Both the position numbers and the translations under genes were made by a program. Of a stretch of DNA of 51,339 nucleotides, positions 42,501 to 50,528 are shown one piece after another. The first letter of the stretch is position 1; each line of letters opens with the position of its first letter. The stretch is from an uncultured Pseudoxanthomonas sp. (lineage in GTDB: Bacteria > Pseudomonadota > Gammaproteobacteria > Xanthomonadales > Xanthomonadaceae): NCBI RefSeq assembly GCF_946886695.1, contig NZ_CAMPJD010000032.1, positions 1 to 51,339 of the forward strand, in the 5' to 3' direction. Below the pieces are notes generated by a model. That model did no database searches and had not been told where the DNA came from. It worked only from the letters and a program-made list of their open reading frames with translations.

Positions 42501-43732
42501 CGCCGTTGACCGTTCTCGCCGCCTCCGGCGGCAGCATCGACGAGCGTAGCAGCCGCGTACGCAGCGACGGTCGATTCCATGCTTCGGTCCGGGATGGCGA
42601 GGGCGCTGCGCATCGGCTGCAGATCGTGTCTACGGGCCAGCCTGGCGCACCCGCCCTGTCGGCCGACGCCGGCGACATCGTCAGCGGACTGGTGGGCGTG
42701 CTGCGCCAGGGCGGAGGCGGCTTCGAACTGCTGCCCGACCCGAGGGCGGCGATCCGCATTGCCTCGCGGGCGCGTCCGACAGCCGTCGCGGGCGCGGGTG
42801 CATCCGAAGTCGCGCTGGGAAGCATGGATGTCCGACGCTTCTTCGACAGCTCGCGCGCGACCGGCGAACCAGTGATGTCGCCCGGGGCCTACGCGACCCG
42901 ACTGGCCAAGACCGCGAACGCGATCTGCGCGTATGCCCGCAGCCCGGCCATCCTGGGTGTCCATGGAATCGAGAACCCTGACGTGCTCGGAGACATCGCC
43001 GCGGCCGTGAACAGCCGCGCAGGCAATCTGCTGTTCCCTGGCAGTTGCGCAGGGGACCCGGATTACGTGGCGTTGGTGGATGAATCGGTGCCCGGGGGCC
43101 GCGGCCTGGGCGTGCTCGCGAGCACGGCGACGGTGCGGCCTGGCGTTGCGCGGGTCGAGGTGCGGTCGGCCACTGCCCAGGCGCATTCGGAGATATTTGG
43201 CTGGCGCGACGGCGGCCGTGAGCCGCTGTTCGACGCTGCGCCCCTGCTCGTGCACGCGCGTATCAATGCGGCCGATGGGAGCTCGCTCGACCTTGCGGTG
43301 CTGGTCGCGCATGCTGCGGGCGCCCCGGGTCGCGAGGCGCATGGCTGGCCATCGCGAAGCGAGTACGTGCGCGCCCGGCGCGCCGCGCAGGCCGACGCCT
43401 TGGCCGACGTGATCCGGAGCCATCGTCGCGCGCAACCTGGCCTGCCACTGGTGGTGATGGGTGATGTCGACGCACTGGCCGTTGAGCCGGAACTGGTCGA
43501 CCTTGGCGCGCGGCTGCCAGCCGTTGAACGATATTCGGCGGTGCGCGATGGCCGGCCGATTGCAGCCGACAAGGTGCTGGTGAGTCAGGATCTGTTGGAG
43601 CCAGCCTTCGAGGCCCGCGTCGAGATGGCTCGCATCAACGCCGACTTCGGCGAGGACAACCACGGCGATGCACGCGTTCCGGTGCGCATTGCCGATCGCG
43701 ACCCGGTGATCCTCTTCCTGCGCACCCACTGA
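39542..43732 (+). CDS. Large secreted protein: seven Calx-beta repeats plus a degenerate extracellular-nuclease-like C-terminus
   Basis: 1396 aa from the ATG at 39542; a signal peptide (FARLFILALAVGFVATAPARA) follows. Seven Calx-beta units occupy about residues 47-849, each beginning like ISVGDAYAQEGSNGSK and ending in a TIxNDD or related Ca2+-type turn. From 850 to ~1075 there is an OB-fold-like region (SIADIQGSGATSPLVGKAVRTEGVVTA, GFFLQSRHDQQDA, VGDAVQVSGVV) typical of ExeM/NucH-type extracellular nucleases. The rest resembles an EEP nuclease: GVHGIENPDVL, VVMGDVDALA, INADFGED. However, the usual SDHDPV ending reads ADRDPVI, so the catalytic His is replaced by Arg. It is probably an adhesin-like or binding protein. 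Confidence 0.8.
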   Translation: MPHLVVGSVPRAFARLFILALAVGFVATAPARAATDTRVEALVVPTINIDDVTIAEGDGVAKNAVFTVSLSEPTTVDVGFMVGTAEVGAIGNDDFQHFYSSPRTIPAGQTSLALDLVIFGDTVLETDESFQVLLEAVSNATVGKGVGIGTIVNDDAGAAPTLMVGDLWIAEGSGGSKIANFTVQLSQPAAGDVNFSVATANGTASAGSDYTALSLAGQVIPAGQLSKTVSVTIAGDTSPERDESFQVNLSNVAGAVLGRSQATGTIGNDDSVSSVKISVGDAYAQEGSNGSKVVTFYVSLTKAAASTVTFDICTEDSSATAGSDYQALSLVGQTIAAGQTGKAFSVTVFGDTTPESNERFVLTLSNIVNAAVQYADPHGVVTIPNDDATVSISDASVLEGDAGNTSMQFLVTLSNTVEGAVNFMLTACDGTATVSGGDYSRPGDTTLKQFPAFATTMTVSVSVNGDLEQEEDETFCVDVTQLNGAQPGDTHAIGTIINDDLGPSTFSIGDASVVEGDSGFAYLAFPYTLDRASKVGINVSYHTESCGGTAQPDVAFPYQPGDYTSASGTNVQVSTSGGGGNFYVSVRGDTNYEPDEQFCLKIDGISGAKLGKDTAIGTIVNDDALPALSVSNSETSERNPGLDWPMIFSVYLSKVSATDVTFDVVTDYGTAAPDVDFVSTSLVGLTIPAGQASTTFEVLVKGDEETELDEAFTVNLRNVVGAPVAKAQGRGLILDNDWPTLSVDGVTIEEGDDGRRTATFVVSLSHPVSRAILYNIATTAGTATPGEDFVATSQVDRLMDPGRSRAVFEVPIIGDDVVEADETFAVSLSIVRGAWAGGLAFATIEDDDAPAVASIADIQGSGATSPLVGKAVRTEGVVTALARGGFFLQSRHDQQDAYAATAEGLFVSRQGSNVAVGDAVQVSGVVQEVSSVGSPDALLTTLIADAVKVTGRERALPRPVALVDGTGAPAATASSLEPLEGMRVSGSPLTVLAASGGSIDERSSRVRSDGRFHASVRDGEGAAHRLQIVSTGQPGAPALSADAGDIVSGLVGVLRQGGGGFELLPDPRAAIRIASRARPTAVAGAGASEVALGSMDVRRFFDSSRATGEPVMSPGAYATRLAKTANAICAYARSPAILGVHGIENPDVLGDIAAAVNSRAGNLLFPGSCAGDPDYVALVDESVPGGRGLGVLASTATVRPGVARVEVRSATAQAHSEIFGWRDGGREPLFDAAPLLVHARINAADGSSLDLAVLVAHAAGAPGREAHGWPSRSEYVRARRAAQADALADVIRSHRRAQPGLPLVVMGDVDALAVEPELVDLGARLPAVERYSAVRDGRPIAADKVLVSQDLLEPAFEARVEMARINADFGEDNHGDARVPVRIADRDPVILFLRTH

Positions 43733-43876
43733 AGTCCGGGTCGCGGATTTCTGCGCCGCGTTCATCGTCGCCTCGACAGGCTTCGTCGGCGGCAAAGGCT
43801 GCTTGGTCGCATCCAGCTGGCGGCGCGTGCGGCCGCAGGGGCACGCTGCACCGGTCACCCCACGCAGGAGCGCCGC

Positions 43877-44794
43877 GTGTCCTCCGTTGCCCTGTTCTCG
43901 CCCGAAGTGGCCCGTGGGTGGCTGCCCTGGGCCTGGTTGTCGCCGATCCTGCTGATCTTCTTCGTCGCGGCGCCCGTCATCGCCATGGACGGATGGATGC
44001 AGGCGCAGCAGTGGTCCACGCCCCGTGGCGATCCGATCGGCATCGCCGGCCTGCATGCCTTGCTGTGGCTGGGTTTCGCGCCAACCCTGCTGGCCGTGCT
44101 CGCCTGGGTGCGCCTCGTGGAAGGCCGATCGCTCGCCAGCATCGGGCTGAACGGTCCCGCGCCGATGAAGCCCTTCATGCACGGCCTGGGCGTGGGCGTG
44201 GCGATGATCTGCCTGCTCGTCTTCGCGATCTGGGCGGGCGGAGGACTGGAGGCCGCTGGCATCGGCCCCGCCTGGCGCGAGCCGCGCAGCCTCTGGCACA
44301 TCGCGCTGCTGCTGGCGGGCTTCATCTTCCAGGCCGGCACGGAGGAGATCATCTTCCGCGGCTGGCTGTTGTCGGTGCTGGCGCGCAGGAGCAACGTCAT
44401 GGTGGCGGTGCTGGTGGTGTCGCTGGTGTTCTGCCTGCTGCACTACGGGCCGCAACAGCCACCGCGCGTCACCGCGAGCACCTTCCTGTTCTCGCTGTTC
44501 GCCTGCGCCTGGGTGCTGCGCGCCGGCAGCATCTGGGGTGCCATGGGCTGGCACGCGGGATGGAACTGGTGGCTCGCCACCGCCTTCGAGCTGCCCGTCA
44601 CCGGCATTGACGCGAACCTGCCGGCGCTGGTCGTCGCGCTGCGTCCGCAGGGCGCCGATGCGCTGACGGGCGGCGCCGAGGGGCCGGAGGGCAGCGTGCT
44701 GTGCGTCGCGCTGTTCCTGGCGGCGCTGATCGCCATGCGCTGGTGGGCGGGCCGGCGTCGCGCGAACCCTAGGTCGATGGCGCCGGCGTCGTGA
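43877..44794 (+). CDS. CPBP family intramembrane metalloprotease
   Basis: 305 aa with a GTG start (43877) preceded by AGGAG. About eight membrane helices. The CPBP/Abi motifs are present: EEIIFRGWLLSVLARR (the EExxxR motif), VFCLLHYGPQ (the FxxxH-type motif) and GAMGWHAGWNWW (the third His/Asn motif). Family members cleave proteins within the membrane, or act in prenyl-protein and bacteriocin-immunity contexts. Its last 26 bp overlap the convergent SRPBCC gene. Confidence 0.85.
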   Translation: MSSVALFSPEVARGWLPWAWLSPILLIFFVAAPVIAMDGWMQAQQWSTPRGDPIGIAGLHALLWLGFAPTLLAVLAWVRLVEGRSLASIGLNGPAPMKPFMHGLGVGVAMICLLVFAIWAGGGLEAAGIGPAWREPRSLWHIALLLAGFIFQAGTEEIIFRGWLLSVLARRSNVMVAVLVVSLVFCLLHYGPQQPPRVTASTFLFSLFACAWVLRAGSIWGAMGWHAGWNWWLATAFELPVTGIDANLPALVVALRPQGADALTGGAEGPEGSVLCVALFLAALIAMRWWAGRRRANPRSMAPAS

Positions 44795-45578
44795 AGCGAT
44801 CCTCGAACCACGCGTTCCACTGCGGCGTGATGCGCGCCACGGTGGCGGCGGCTTCGTCGCCATACAGGTACAGGTTCATCCCGACCATCGTTGGGCTGCC
44901 CGGATAGGTGAAGGCGCCGAGCGCCGCGAGACCGGGCCCCGGCGTGTCGAGCCGCAGCAGGGCGTCGAAGGGTTCCTTCGTCGCCACTTCGACGACGCCG
45001 CCGAGCGAAGGTGCGCCCGCGGGCGAGGTCCAACGCTGCCCCGCGGCGGCCACGCCGAGCGCGCTGGTCAGCGCATCCCAGGCCTCAGCCTCCGACATCG
45101 CGACCGGCGTGCTGACCTGCATGATGGCGCCGTGCTGGCCGCGGAAGTGGGTCATGTACAGGCGCAGGTTGTTGATGAAGCCCGCCCAGCCTTCCTTCGC
45201 GCCCTCGAGCTGGTCGTCCCATTCGTCGGTGCTGGCGAACAGGCTGTGGACCATGCGCACGCGGCAAATGCCGCCGGCCTTGGCTTCGATGTGCCACTCG
45301 GTGGCGATCGGCGGCGAGCCGCCGTAGACCTCGCCTTCGCCCGACCAGCTGCGCGGAGGATCCCAGGTCTTGACCGCGCCGCAGGCATGCAGGCCCTGGC
45401 CGAAGTTGCACATCATCACGGCGGGCTTGCCGTCGCGGTCCTCGAATTGCGTCGGCACGAACCACGCCGACATGCCGGGCCCGGTGGCGATGGCGTCCCA
45501 CACTTCCTCGGGCGTGCCGGGAACTTCGAACTCGACCTCGAGGGCGCGGCGGCCGTCGTCTTGCTGCTTCACGTTCAT
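44769..45578 (-). CDS. SRPBCC (AHSA1-like) domain protein
   Basis: 269 aa. The first ~140 residues form an SRPBCC/AHSA1 domain (EVEFEVPGTPEEVWDAIATGPGMSAWFVP, WDPPRSWSGEGE, WAGFINNLRLYMTHF at the C-terminal helix). The second half is a related, more diverged module. The pairing with an ArsR-type gene immediately upstream (ATGA overlap) is the common AHSA1-ArsR arrangement. The domain binds hydrophobic ligands; its substrate here is unknown. It converges on the CPBP protease gene with a 26-bp overlap. Confidence 0.82.
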   Translation of the reverse strand: MNVKQQDDGRRALEVEFEVPGTPEEVWDAIATGPGMSAWFVPTQFEDRDGKPAVMMCNFGQGLHACGAVKTWDPPRSWSGEGEVYGGSPPIATEWHIEAKAGGICRVRMVHSLFASTDEWDDQLEGAKEGWAGFINNLRLYMTHFRGQHGAIMQVSTPVAMSEAEAWDALTSALGVAAAGQRWTSPAGAPSLGGVVEVATKEPFDALLRLDTPGPGLAALGAFTYPGSPTMVGMNLYLYGDEAAATVARITPQWNAWFEDRFTTPAPST

Positions 45579-46177
45579 GCGGAGTCCTTGCTGTCGTTGG
45601 CATGGGGCAGGGGATGGGCCGCGACGACGAGGCGATGCGCGCGTCCGCCGGGGGCGGATTCGTCGTGGTACTTCGCTACGAGTTTGGCGATGGCTTCGCC
45701 CAGTTCCTGGCTGAACGCAGCGCGATCCTGGGCAGAACGGAAACGTACTTCGGTGTCCACCGACAGCGTGGCCAATCGCTTGCCGGTGGCATGCGCACGC
45801 CGAAGCAGGGCGCCGACTTCGCGGACCATGCGCGCGCCCAGCGCGACCAGGTAGTCGGCGGACAGCGTGTCCACCTCGCGACCGGCGCCGGCCGCGACCG
45901 GGCCCAGGGCCTTGGGCGCGATGACGAAGGACGAGGCGGTCGCCACCATCAGGCGTTCGGTCAGCCCGCCCCATTTGCGCTCCTCGGCCAGGCGCACGAG
46001 TCCGTGTGCCTCCAGGGCATGCAGGTGGTAGTTGATCTTCTGCCGGGTGAGCCCGACGCGGTTGGCCAGCGTGGCGGCCGAGGCGGGCTCGGCCATCGCG
46101 GCAAGCAGGCGGGCGCGCGTGGGCTCCAGCGCAGCGGCCGCGGCGGCGGGATCCTCGATGACGTGGACGTCGAACAT
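45575..46177 (-). CDS. ArsR-type helix-turn-helix regulator
   Basis: 200 aa. The N-terminal winged helix reads ALEPTRARLLAAMAEPASAATLANRVGLTRQKINYHLHALEAHGLVRLAEERK, a standard ArsR-like fold with the recognition helix at about residues 42-58. The C-terminal ~100 residues are a helical region typical of regulators coupled to SRPBCC proteins. It is first in the operon and coupled to the SRPBCC gene. It probably binds the TTGACA/TGTCAA dyad 15 bp upstream of its own start, repressing both itself and possibly the divergent amidohydrolase. Confidence 0.82.
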   Translation of the reverse strand: MFDVHVIEDPAAAAAALEPTRARLLAAMAEPASAATLANRVGLTRQKINYHLHALEAHGLVRLAEERKWGGLTERLMVATASSFVIAPKALGPVAAGAGREVDTLSADYLVALGARMVREVGALLRRAHATGKRLATLSVDTEVRFRSAQDRAAFSQELGEAIAKLVAKYHDESAPGGRAHRLVVAAHPLPHANDSKDSA

Positions 46178-46192
46178 GACCCGAGACTACCT

Positions 46193-46212
46193 TTGACAAA
46201 AATATCTGTCAA
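46193..46212. promoter_or_regulatory. Perfect dyad operator in a divergent promoter
   Basis: TTGACA, 8 AT-rich bases, TGTCAA. Each arm is also a consensus -35 box (for the minus strand the arm at 46207-46212), so a repressor bound here would mask both promoters. It lies between the ArsR-type regulator (minus) and the amidohydrolase (plus). Confidence 0.65.
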
Positions 46213-46242
46213 GGCAGGGTTGGCCTGATCGGCAGGGTTAAG

Positions 46243-47799
46243 ATGGCGGGACTTTCCGCGGGTGGCGCACTCCTCATGACTTCGAGCATCCGGCGGTCGT
46301 TCGTGTCCCTCCTCGTGGCATCAGGTCTGGGCGCCGTCACCGTGACCGCGGTGGCGTCCGGCGAGAGCAGGCGCGGCGATCCGGCTTCCGCCGACGTTGC
46401 GATCGTCGGCGCCACGCTCATCGACGGCACCGGCGCGGCGCCACGTGCTTCGACGACGCTGCTGCTGCGAGGCGACCGCATCGTCGCCATCGGGACCACC
46501 GGCGACCTCGCCGTACCGACCGGCGCGCACGTGATCGACGCCACCGGCAAGACGGTGATTCCGGGCCTGGCCGACATGCACGTGCACTTCAGCTTCGGGG
46601 CGCCGGCGCAACGGCAGCCGGACGAGACGCGACAGGTGCTGGCGCGGCAGCTCTACTACGGGGTCACCTCCATCCTGCAACTCGGGGCGACCGACGGCAG
46701 CACGGAGTCGATCCGTGCGCTGCGTGCGGAGCGCGAGGCCGGGTCACTCGTCGCGCCGCACATCTACGGCAGCGGCGGCCACCTGACCTTGCCCGGAACG
46801 CACCCGGTCTACACGATCTTCCCGCCCGCGGCGCGCGAGGCGGCTGACAGGATCACCGCGGCCACGCCCGTGGACGAGCCGGTCAACCTGTATCCGATGG
46901 GCCTGGGCATCTCCTTCGTCCGCAACGAGGCCTCGGTGCGAAAGGCCGTGGCGGAGCGTGCCGCGGGCGGGATGGACGTCATCAAGATCACGGTGGAATC
47001 GGGGCCGCTCGCGTTCGGCGACACCCATCCGCTGATGTCGGTGGACATGATCAGGACGATCGTCGACGAGGCGGGCAAGCACGGGCTGCCGGTGTTCGCC
47101 CACGTGTCATCGCCGGCGGAGCTGCAGGCCTCGCTCGAAGGCGGCGCGGCCGGCGTGGTGCACGCGGTGATCGACCGACCGCTCCCGTCCGAGGCGACGG
47201 CCGACCTGATGGCGAAGCGCGGATTCCATGTCGTGCCCACGCTTGCGCTGAGCGATGGTGCCGTGCGCTTTGCCGACGAGCCTGGCTACATGGACGATCC
47301 CTTCTTCCGCGCCAGCGTGACCGATGCGGAGCTGGCGGCACTGCGCGCGCCTGGCTTCGCCGGCGCCTTCCGCGAGGGCTGGGTGCGCAACGCCAACGAC
47401 CCCGCGCGCGCGCCGCTCGAGGCCTTGAAGCAGCATCGCGCCGACGTGCTGGCCAATGTCGGCATGCTGCATGCGCGCGGCGTGCCGATTGCCGTCGGCA
47501 CCGACACCGGCAATCCCTACGTGTACCCCGGCTACAGCGTGCACCGCGAGCTCGAGTTGCTGGTCCAGGCGGGCCTGACGCCCATGCAGGCAATCGTCGC
47601 CGGCACCCGCGGCGGCGCGCAGATGCTGGGCCAGCAGGACGAGTTCGGCACGCTCGCGGTGGGCAAGCGCGCGGACCTGTTGATCCTGGGCGCCGATCCC
47701 CTGGCCGATATCCGCAACACGCGGACGATCGAGGCCGTGATCGTGGACGGCAAGCTCGTCGACCGCGCGAGCCTGCTGCCGACGCGCGACGCGCCCTGA
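46243..47799 (+). CDS. Secreted amidohydrolase-family protein
   Basis: 518 aa. A signal-like N-terminus (RRSFVSLLVASGLGAVTVTAVASG) precedes the metal-dependent hydrolase barrel. DGTGAAPRASTTLLLRGDRI starts the composite beta-sandwich; the metal ligands are HVHF (in PGLADMHVHFSFG), a Lys in DVIKITVESG that may be carboxylated, FAHVSSP, and the Asp of AVGTDTGNP. GTLAVGKRADLLILGADPLADI closes the domain. Length and motifs match imidazolonepropionase/prolidase-like amidohydrolases; the substrate is unknown. The start at 46243 has a modest AGGG site; 46276 is an alternative. The upstream dyad suggests control by the divergent ArsR-type regulator. Confidence 0.85.
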   Translation: MAGLSAGGALLMTSSIRRSFVSLLVASGLGAVTVTAVASGESRRGDPASADVAIVGATLIDGTGAAPRASTTLLLRGDRIVAIGTTGDLAVPTGAHVIDATGKTVIPGLADMHVHFSFGAPAQRQPDETRQVLARQLYYGVTSILQLGATDGSTESIRALRAEREAGSLVAPHIYGSGGHLTLPGTHPVYTIFPPAAREAADRITAATPVDEPVNLYPMGLGISFVRNEASVRKAVAERAAGGMDVIKITVESGPLAFGDTHPLMSVDMIRTIVDEAGKHGLPVFAHVSSPAELQASLEGGAAGVVHAVIDRPLPSEATADLMAKRGFHVVPTLALSDGAVRFADEPGYMDDPFFRASVTDAELAALRAPGFAGAFREGWVRNANDPARAPLEALKQHRADVLANVGMLHARGVPIAVGTDTGNPYVYPGYSVHRELELLVQAGLTPMQAIVAGTRGGAQMLGQQDEFGTLAVGKRADLLILGADPLADIRNTRTIEAVIVDGKLVDRASLLPTRDAP

Positions 47800-47810
47800 C
47801 GCAGCGACCG

Positions 47811-48311
47811 ATGACGCCGCTGGACTACCTCGCGGGCTACCCGCAACCCGTGCTCGACCGGGTCCACGCGCTGATCGCGCAAGGCCGCCTGGGCGAGGTG
47901 CTGGCCGCGAAGTACGGCCAGTCCCACGCGGTGCGCACCGACGGCCAGCTGCGCGACTACGTGCAGGCGCTGAAGGACCGGCACCTGCGCATGTCGGTGC
48001 CGTTGGCCAAGGTCGTCTACGACGGCAAGCTGCAGGTCCTGCAGAACGCCCTGGGCACGCATACCGCCGTGTCGCGGGTGCAGGGCGGCCGGCTCAAGGC
48101 CAGCCGGGAGATCCGCATCGCCACCGTGTTCCGCGACGCGCCCGCCGGGTTCCTGCGGATGATCGTGGTGCACGAGCTCGCCCACCTGAAGGAGGCCAAC
48201 CACGGCAAGGCCTTCTACCAGTTGTGCACGCACATGGAGCCGGACTACCACCAGCTCGAGCTCGACATGCGGCTGTACCTCACGCATCTGGAGCTGCGAA
48301 AGCCGGGCTAG
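47811..48311 (+). CDS. YgjP-like (DUF45) zinc metallopeptidase-type protein
   Basis: 166 aa. The zinc motif is clear: MIVVHELAHLKEANHGKAFYQL, an HExxH with the extended H-x4-N-H-G-x2-F typical of YgjP/WLM-like proteins. The N-terminal half contains YVQALKDRHLRMSVPLAKVVYDGK. The family has a SprT/M48-like fold; targets are not well known. It begins 11 bp after the amidohydrolase and may be co-transcribed. Its stop overlaps the convergent RluA gene by 4 bp. Confidence 0.88.
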   Translation: MTPLDYLAGYPQPVLDRVHALIAQGRLGEVLAAKYGQSHAVRTDGQLRDYVQALKDRHLRMSVPLAKVVYDGKLQVLQNALGTHTAVSRVQGGRLKASREIRIATVFRDAPAGFLRMIVVHELAHLKEANHGKAFYQLCTHMEPDYHQLELDMRLYLTHLELRKPG

Positions 48312-49195
48312 GGCCCAAGCTGCATCGCGCTCAGGAAGCTGCGCCGTTCGCCTGTCAGCGGATCGTCGAACGCAAGGCCCTTGGCGAGGAGTTGCAGCGG
48401 CGCCGAATGATCCCCGGCGGCGCGATGGGCGACGGTCGGATACAGCGGGTCATTGACGATCGGCGCGCCCAGCGCAGCCATGTGCACGCGCAGCTGGTGC
48501 TTGCGGCCGGTGACGGGCGCCAGGGCGTATCGCCAGTGGCGCCCGCCCTTCGACACGACCTCGATGCGGGTTTCGCTGTTCGGCGGTCCGTCCGTTTCCT
48601 GCATGCGGAAGAAGGGCTCACCGGCAACGATGCGGCTACGGCGAGCGCAGGGAAACGCGATCTCCGGCAGCGGCGCGGCGATCGCCTCGTAATGCTTGTC
48701 GATTCGCCGTTCGCGAAACAGGGCCTGGTAACGGGCGCGGCTTGCAGGGTTGGTCGAGAAGAGCACGAGGCCGGCCGTGTCGCGGTCGATCCGGTGCAGC
48801 GGCGCCAGGGCCTCGTTTCCGGTGCGGCGGATCAGCCGGCCGAGCAGCGTTTCGTGGACATGCGCACCGGCGGGCATCACCGGCAGGAAGTGCGGCTTGT
48901 CCGCCACCAGCAGGTGGGCGTCGGCGTGCAATACGACTTCGTCGAAGGGGATCGGCGGCTCGTCGCTGACCTCGCGGTAGTAATGGACCTCGAGGCCACC
49001 CCGATGTGGCGTCTCCGGGGTCAGGCAGGCGCCATCGCTGCCGACGACGCGTCCGCGCGCCATTCGCTCCAACCAGTGCGCGCGCGACACCGCGGGGAAT
49101 CGCTCGCACAGGCAATCGAGCACGGTCGGCCACGCGCCCGCCGGCAGCTGCAGCGTGCTGGCGGCCAATCCGTCGATGCTGGGGGGACGCGCCAC
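48308..49195 (-). CDS. RluA-family pseudouridine synthase
   Basis: 295 aa. The catalytic motif HRIDRDTAGLVLFS is intact (Asp at the conserved position), preceded by LLVADKPHFLPVMPAG and followed by KHYEAI and GRKHQLRVHMAALGAPIVNDPLYP. The ~80-residue N-terminus is not a clear S4 domain. It should isomerise a uridine in rRNA or tRNA to pseudouridine; which one cannot be told. It is 3 bp from the cardiolipin synthase gene upstream. Confidence 0.9.
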   Translation of the reverse strand: MARPPSIDGLAASTLQLPAGAWPTVLDCLCERFPAVSRAHWLERMARGRVVGSDGACLTPETPHRGGLEVHYYREVSDEPPIPFDEVVLHADAHLLVADKPHFLPVMPAGAHVHETLLGRLIRRTGNEALAPLHRIDRDTAGLVLFSTNPASRARYQALFRERRIDKHYEAIAAPLPEIAFPCARRSRIVAGEPFFRMQETDGPPNSETRIEVVSKGGRHWRYALAPVTGRKHQLRVHMAALGAPIVNDPLYPTVAHRAAGDHSAPLQLLAKGLAFDDPLTGERRSFLSAMQLGP

Positions 49196-49198
49196 CGG

Positions 49199-50461
49199 CT
49201 ACAGCTGCGACCGGATCGGCAACAGGAATTTCTCCATCAGCTTGTCCCGCCACGGCCGGGCCGCCCACATCTCGTAGGTGTATCGGGTCGCGCGCGCGAG
49301 GTCCTGCTCGAAGATCGCGGTCATGCGCGCCGCGAACTGCGCATCGTAGACATTCAGGCTGGCCTCGTCGTTGAGCTGGAACGAGCGCATGTCGAAATTG
49401 GTCGAACCGACCGAGGCCATCGCCCCGTCGGCGACCAGCAGCTTGTTGTGGATCATGGTCGGCTGGTATTCGTGGATCTCGATGCCGGCCTGGATGAGCG
49501 CGCCCCAGCAGGATTTCGAGGCCAGCCGCACCGCTTCCGAATCGGTGTGCTGGCCGGGCAGCAGCACGCGCACCCGGACGCCGCGTTCCCGCGCCGCGAC
49601 CAGGGCCTGCATCATCACCGGATCCGGCACGAAATAGGCGGCCGACAGGTCGAGGCTGCGCTGGCTGGCGGCGATCACCATCAGGAACATCAGGTGCATG
49701 CTCTCGCTGCCGCCGGTGGGCGAACTCATGAACAGGTTGGCGTCCACCTCGCCGACCGGTTCCAGTTCCGGGAAATACTCGGCGCCGTTGAGCACCTCGC
49801 CGGTGGACTTGATCCAGTTGTTGTTGAACGCCGCCTGCAGCTGCGCCACCACCGGCCCCTCGACCTTGAAGTGCATGTCGCGCCAGTGATCCGGGTCCTG
49901 CGCGTGGCCCATCCACTCGTCGGCGATGCCGACGCCCCCGGTGAAGCCGATACGGCCATCCACCACCAGCAGCTTGCGATGCGTGCGGTTGTTGAGGCGG
50001 CCCATGTTGTACCAGTGCAGCGGCCGGTAGACCTTCACCTGCACGCCGGCGGCCTTCATTTCCTCCAGGTGCTCGGCCATCAGCTTGTTGCCGCCATGCC
50101 AGTCGATCGTCACGTGGACCTTGATGCCCGCCCGCGCACGCTCGCTGAGGGCCAGGCTGAACTTCTTGCCGATGACGCCCGACCAGTAGATGTAGGTCTC
50201 GAAGGTGATGGACTTGCGGGCGGCGGCGATCGCCTCGAGCATGGCCGGGAAGATGCCGTCGCCGTTCTCGAGGTCGGTGACGCGGTTGCCGGCGATCACC
50301 GCCGGCCCGAGCATCACGCCCATCTCGCGCCTGAACTGGCGGTCGGCGATCGCGTACTTGTGGCCGAGCTTGCGCTCGATCTGTTGGGGCTTGCGGAAGT
50401 TCAGCGCCGCCAGGAACACCAGGATGGTGAGGGTGGCGGTGATGACGACGGTCCAGAGCAC
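49199..50461 (-). CDS. cls: Cardiolipin synthase / phospholipase D superfamily
   Basis: 420 aa. One N-terminal membrane helix (TVVITATLTILVFLAAL) is followed by two PLD catalytic modules: THRKLLVVDGRIGFTGG (first HxK...D) and MIHNKLLVADGAMASVGSTNFDMRSF (second HxK...D with GSxN). These enzymes join phosphatidylglycerol molecules, or PG with another phospholipid, into cardiolipin at the inner membrane. Shorter than E. coli ClsA and closer to the single-helix ClsB/C-like forms. No defects are seen. Confidence 0.9.
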   Translation of the reverse strand: MLWTVVITATLTILVFLAALNFRKPQQIERKLGHKYAIADRQFRREMGVMLGPAVIAGNRVTDLENGDGIFPAMLEAIAAARKSITFETYIYWSGVIGKKFSLALSERARAGIKVHVTIDWHGGNKLMAEHLEEMKAAGVQVKVYRPLHWYNMGRLNNRTHRKLLVVDGRIGFTGGVGIADEWMGHAQDPDHWRDMHFKVEGPVVAQLQAAFNNNWIKSTGEVLNGAEYFPELEPVGEVDANLFMSSPTGGSESMHLMFLMVIAASQRSLDLSAAYFVPDPVMMQALVAARERGVRVRVLLPGQHTDSEAVRLASKSCWGALIQAGIEIHEYQPTMIHNKLLVADGAMASVGSTNFDMRSFQLNDEASLNVYDAQFAARMTAIFEQDLARATRYTYEMWAARPWRDKLMEKFLLPIRSQL

Positions 50462-50528
50462 GGAGGGCCTCGTTCGTTGGCACGCGGCCAGGGGTCCCGC
50501 CAGTGTAGTCCGGCCGCTTGAACCGGCC

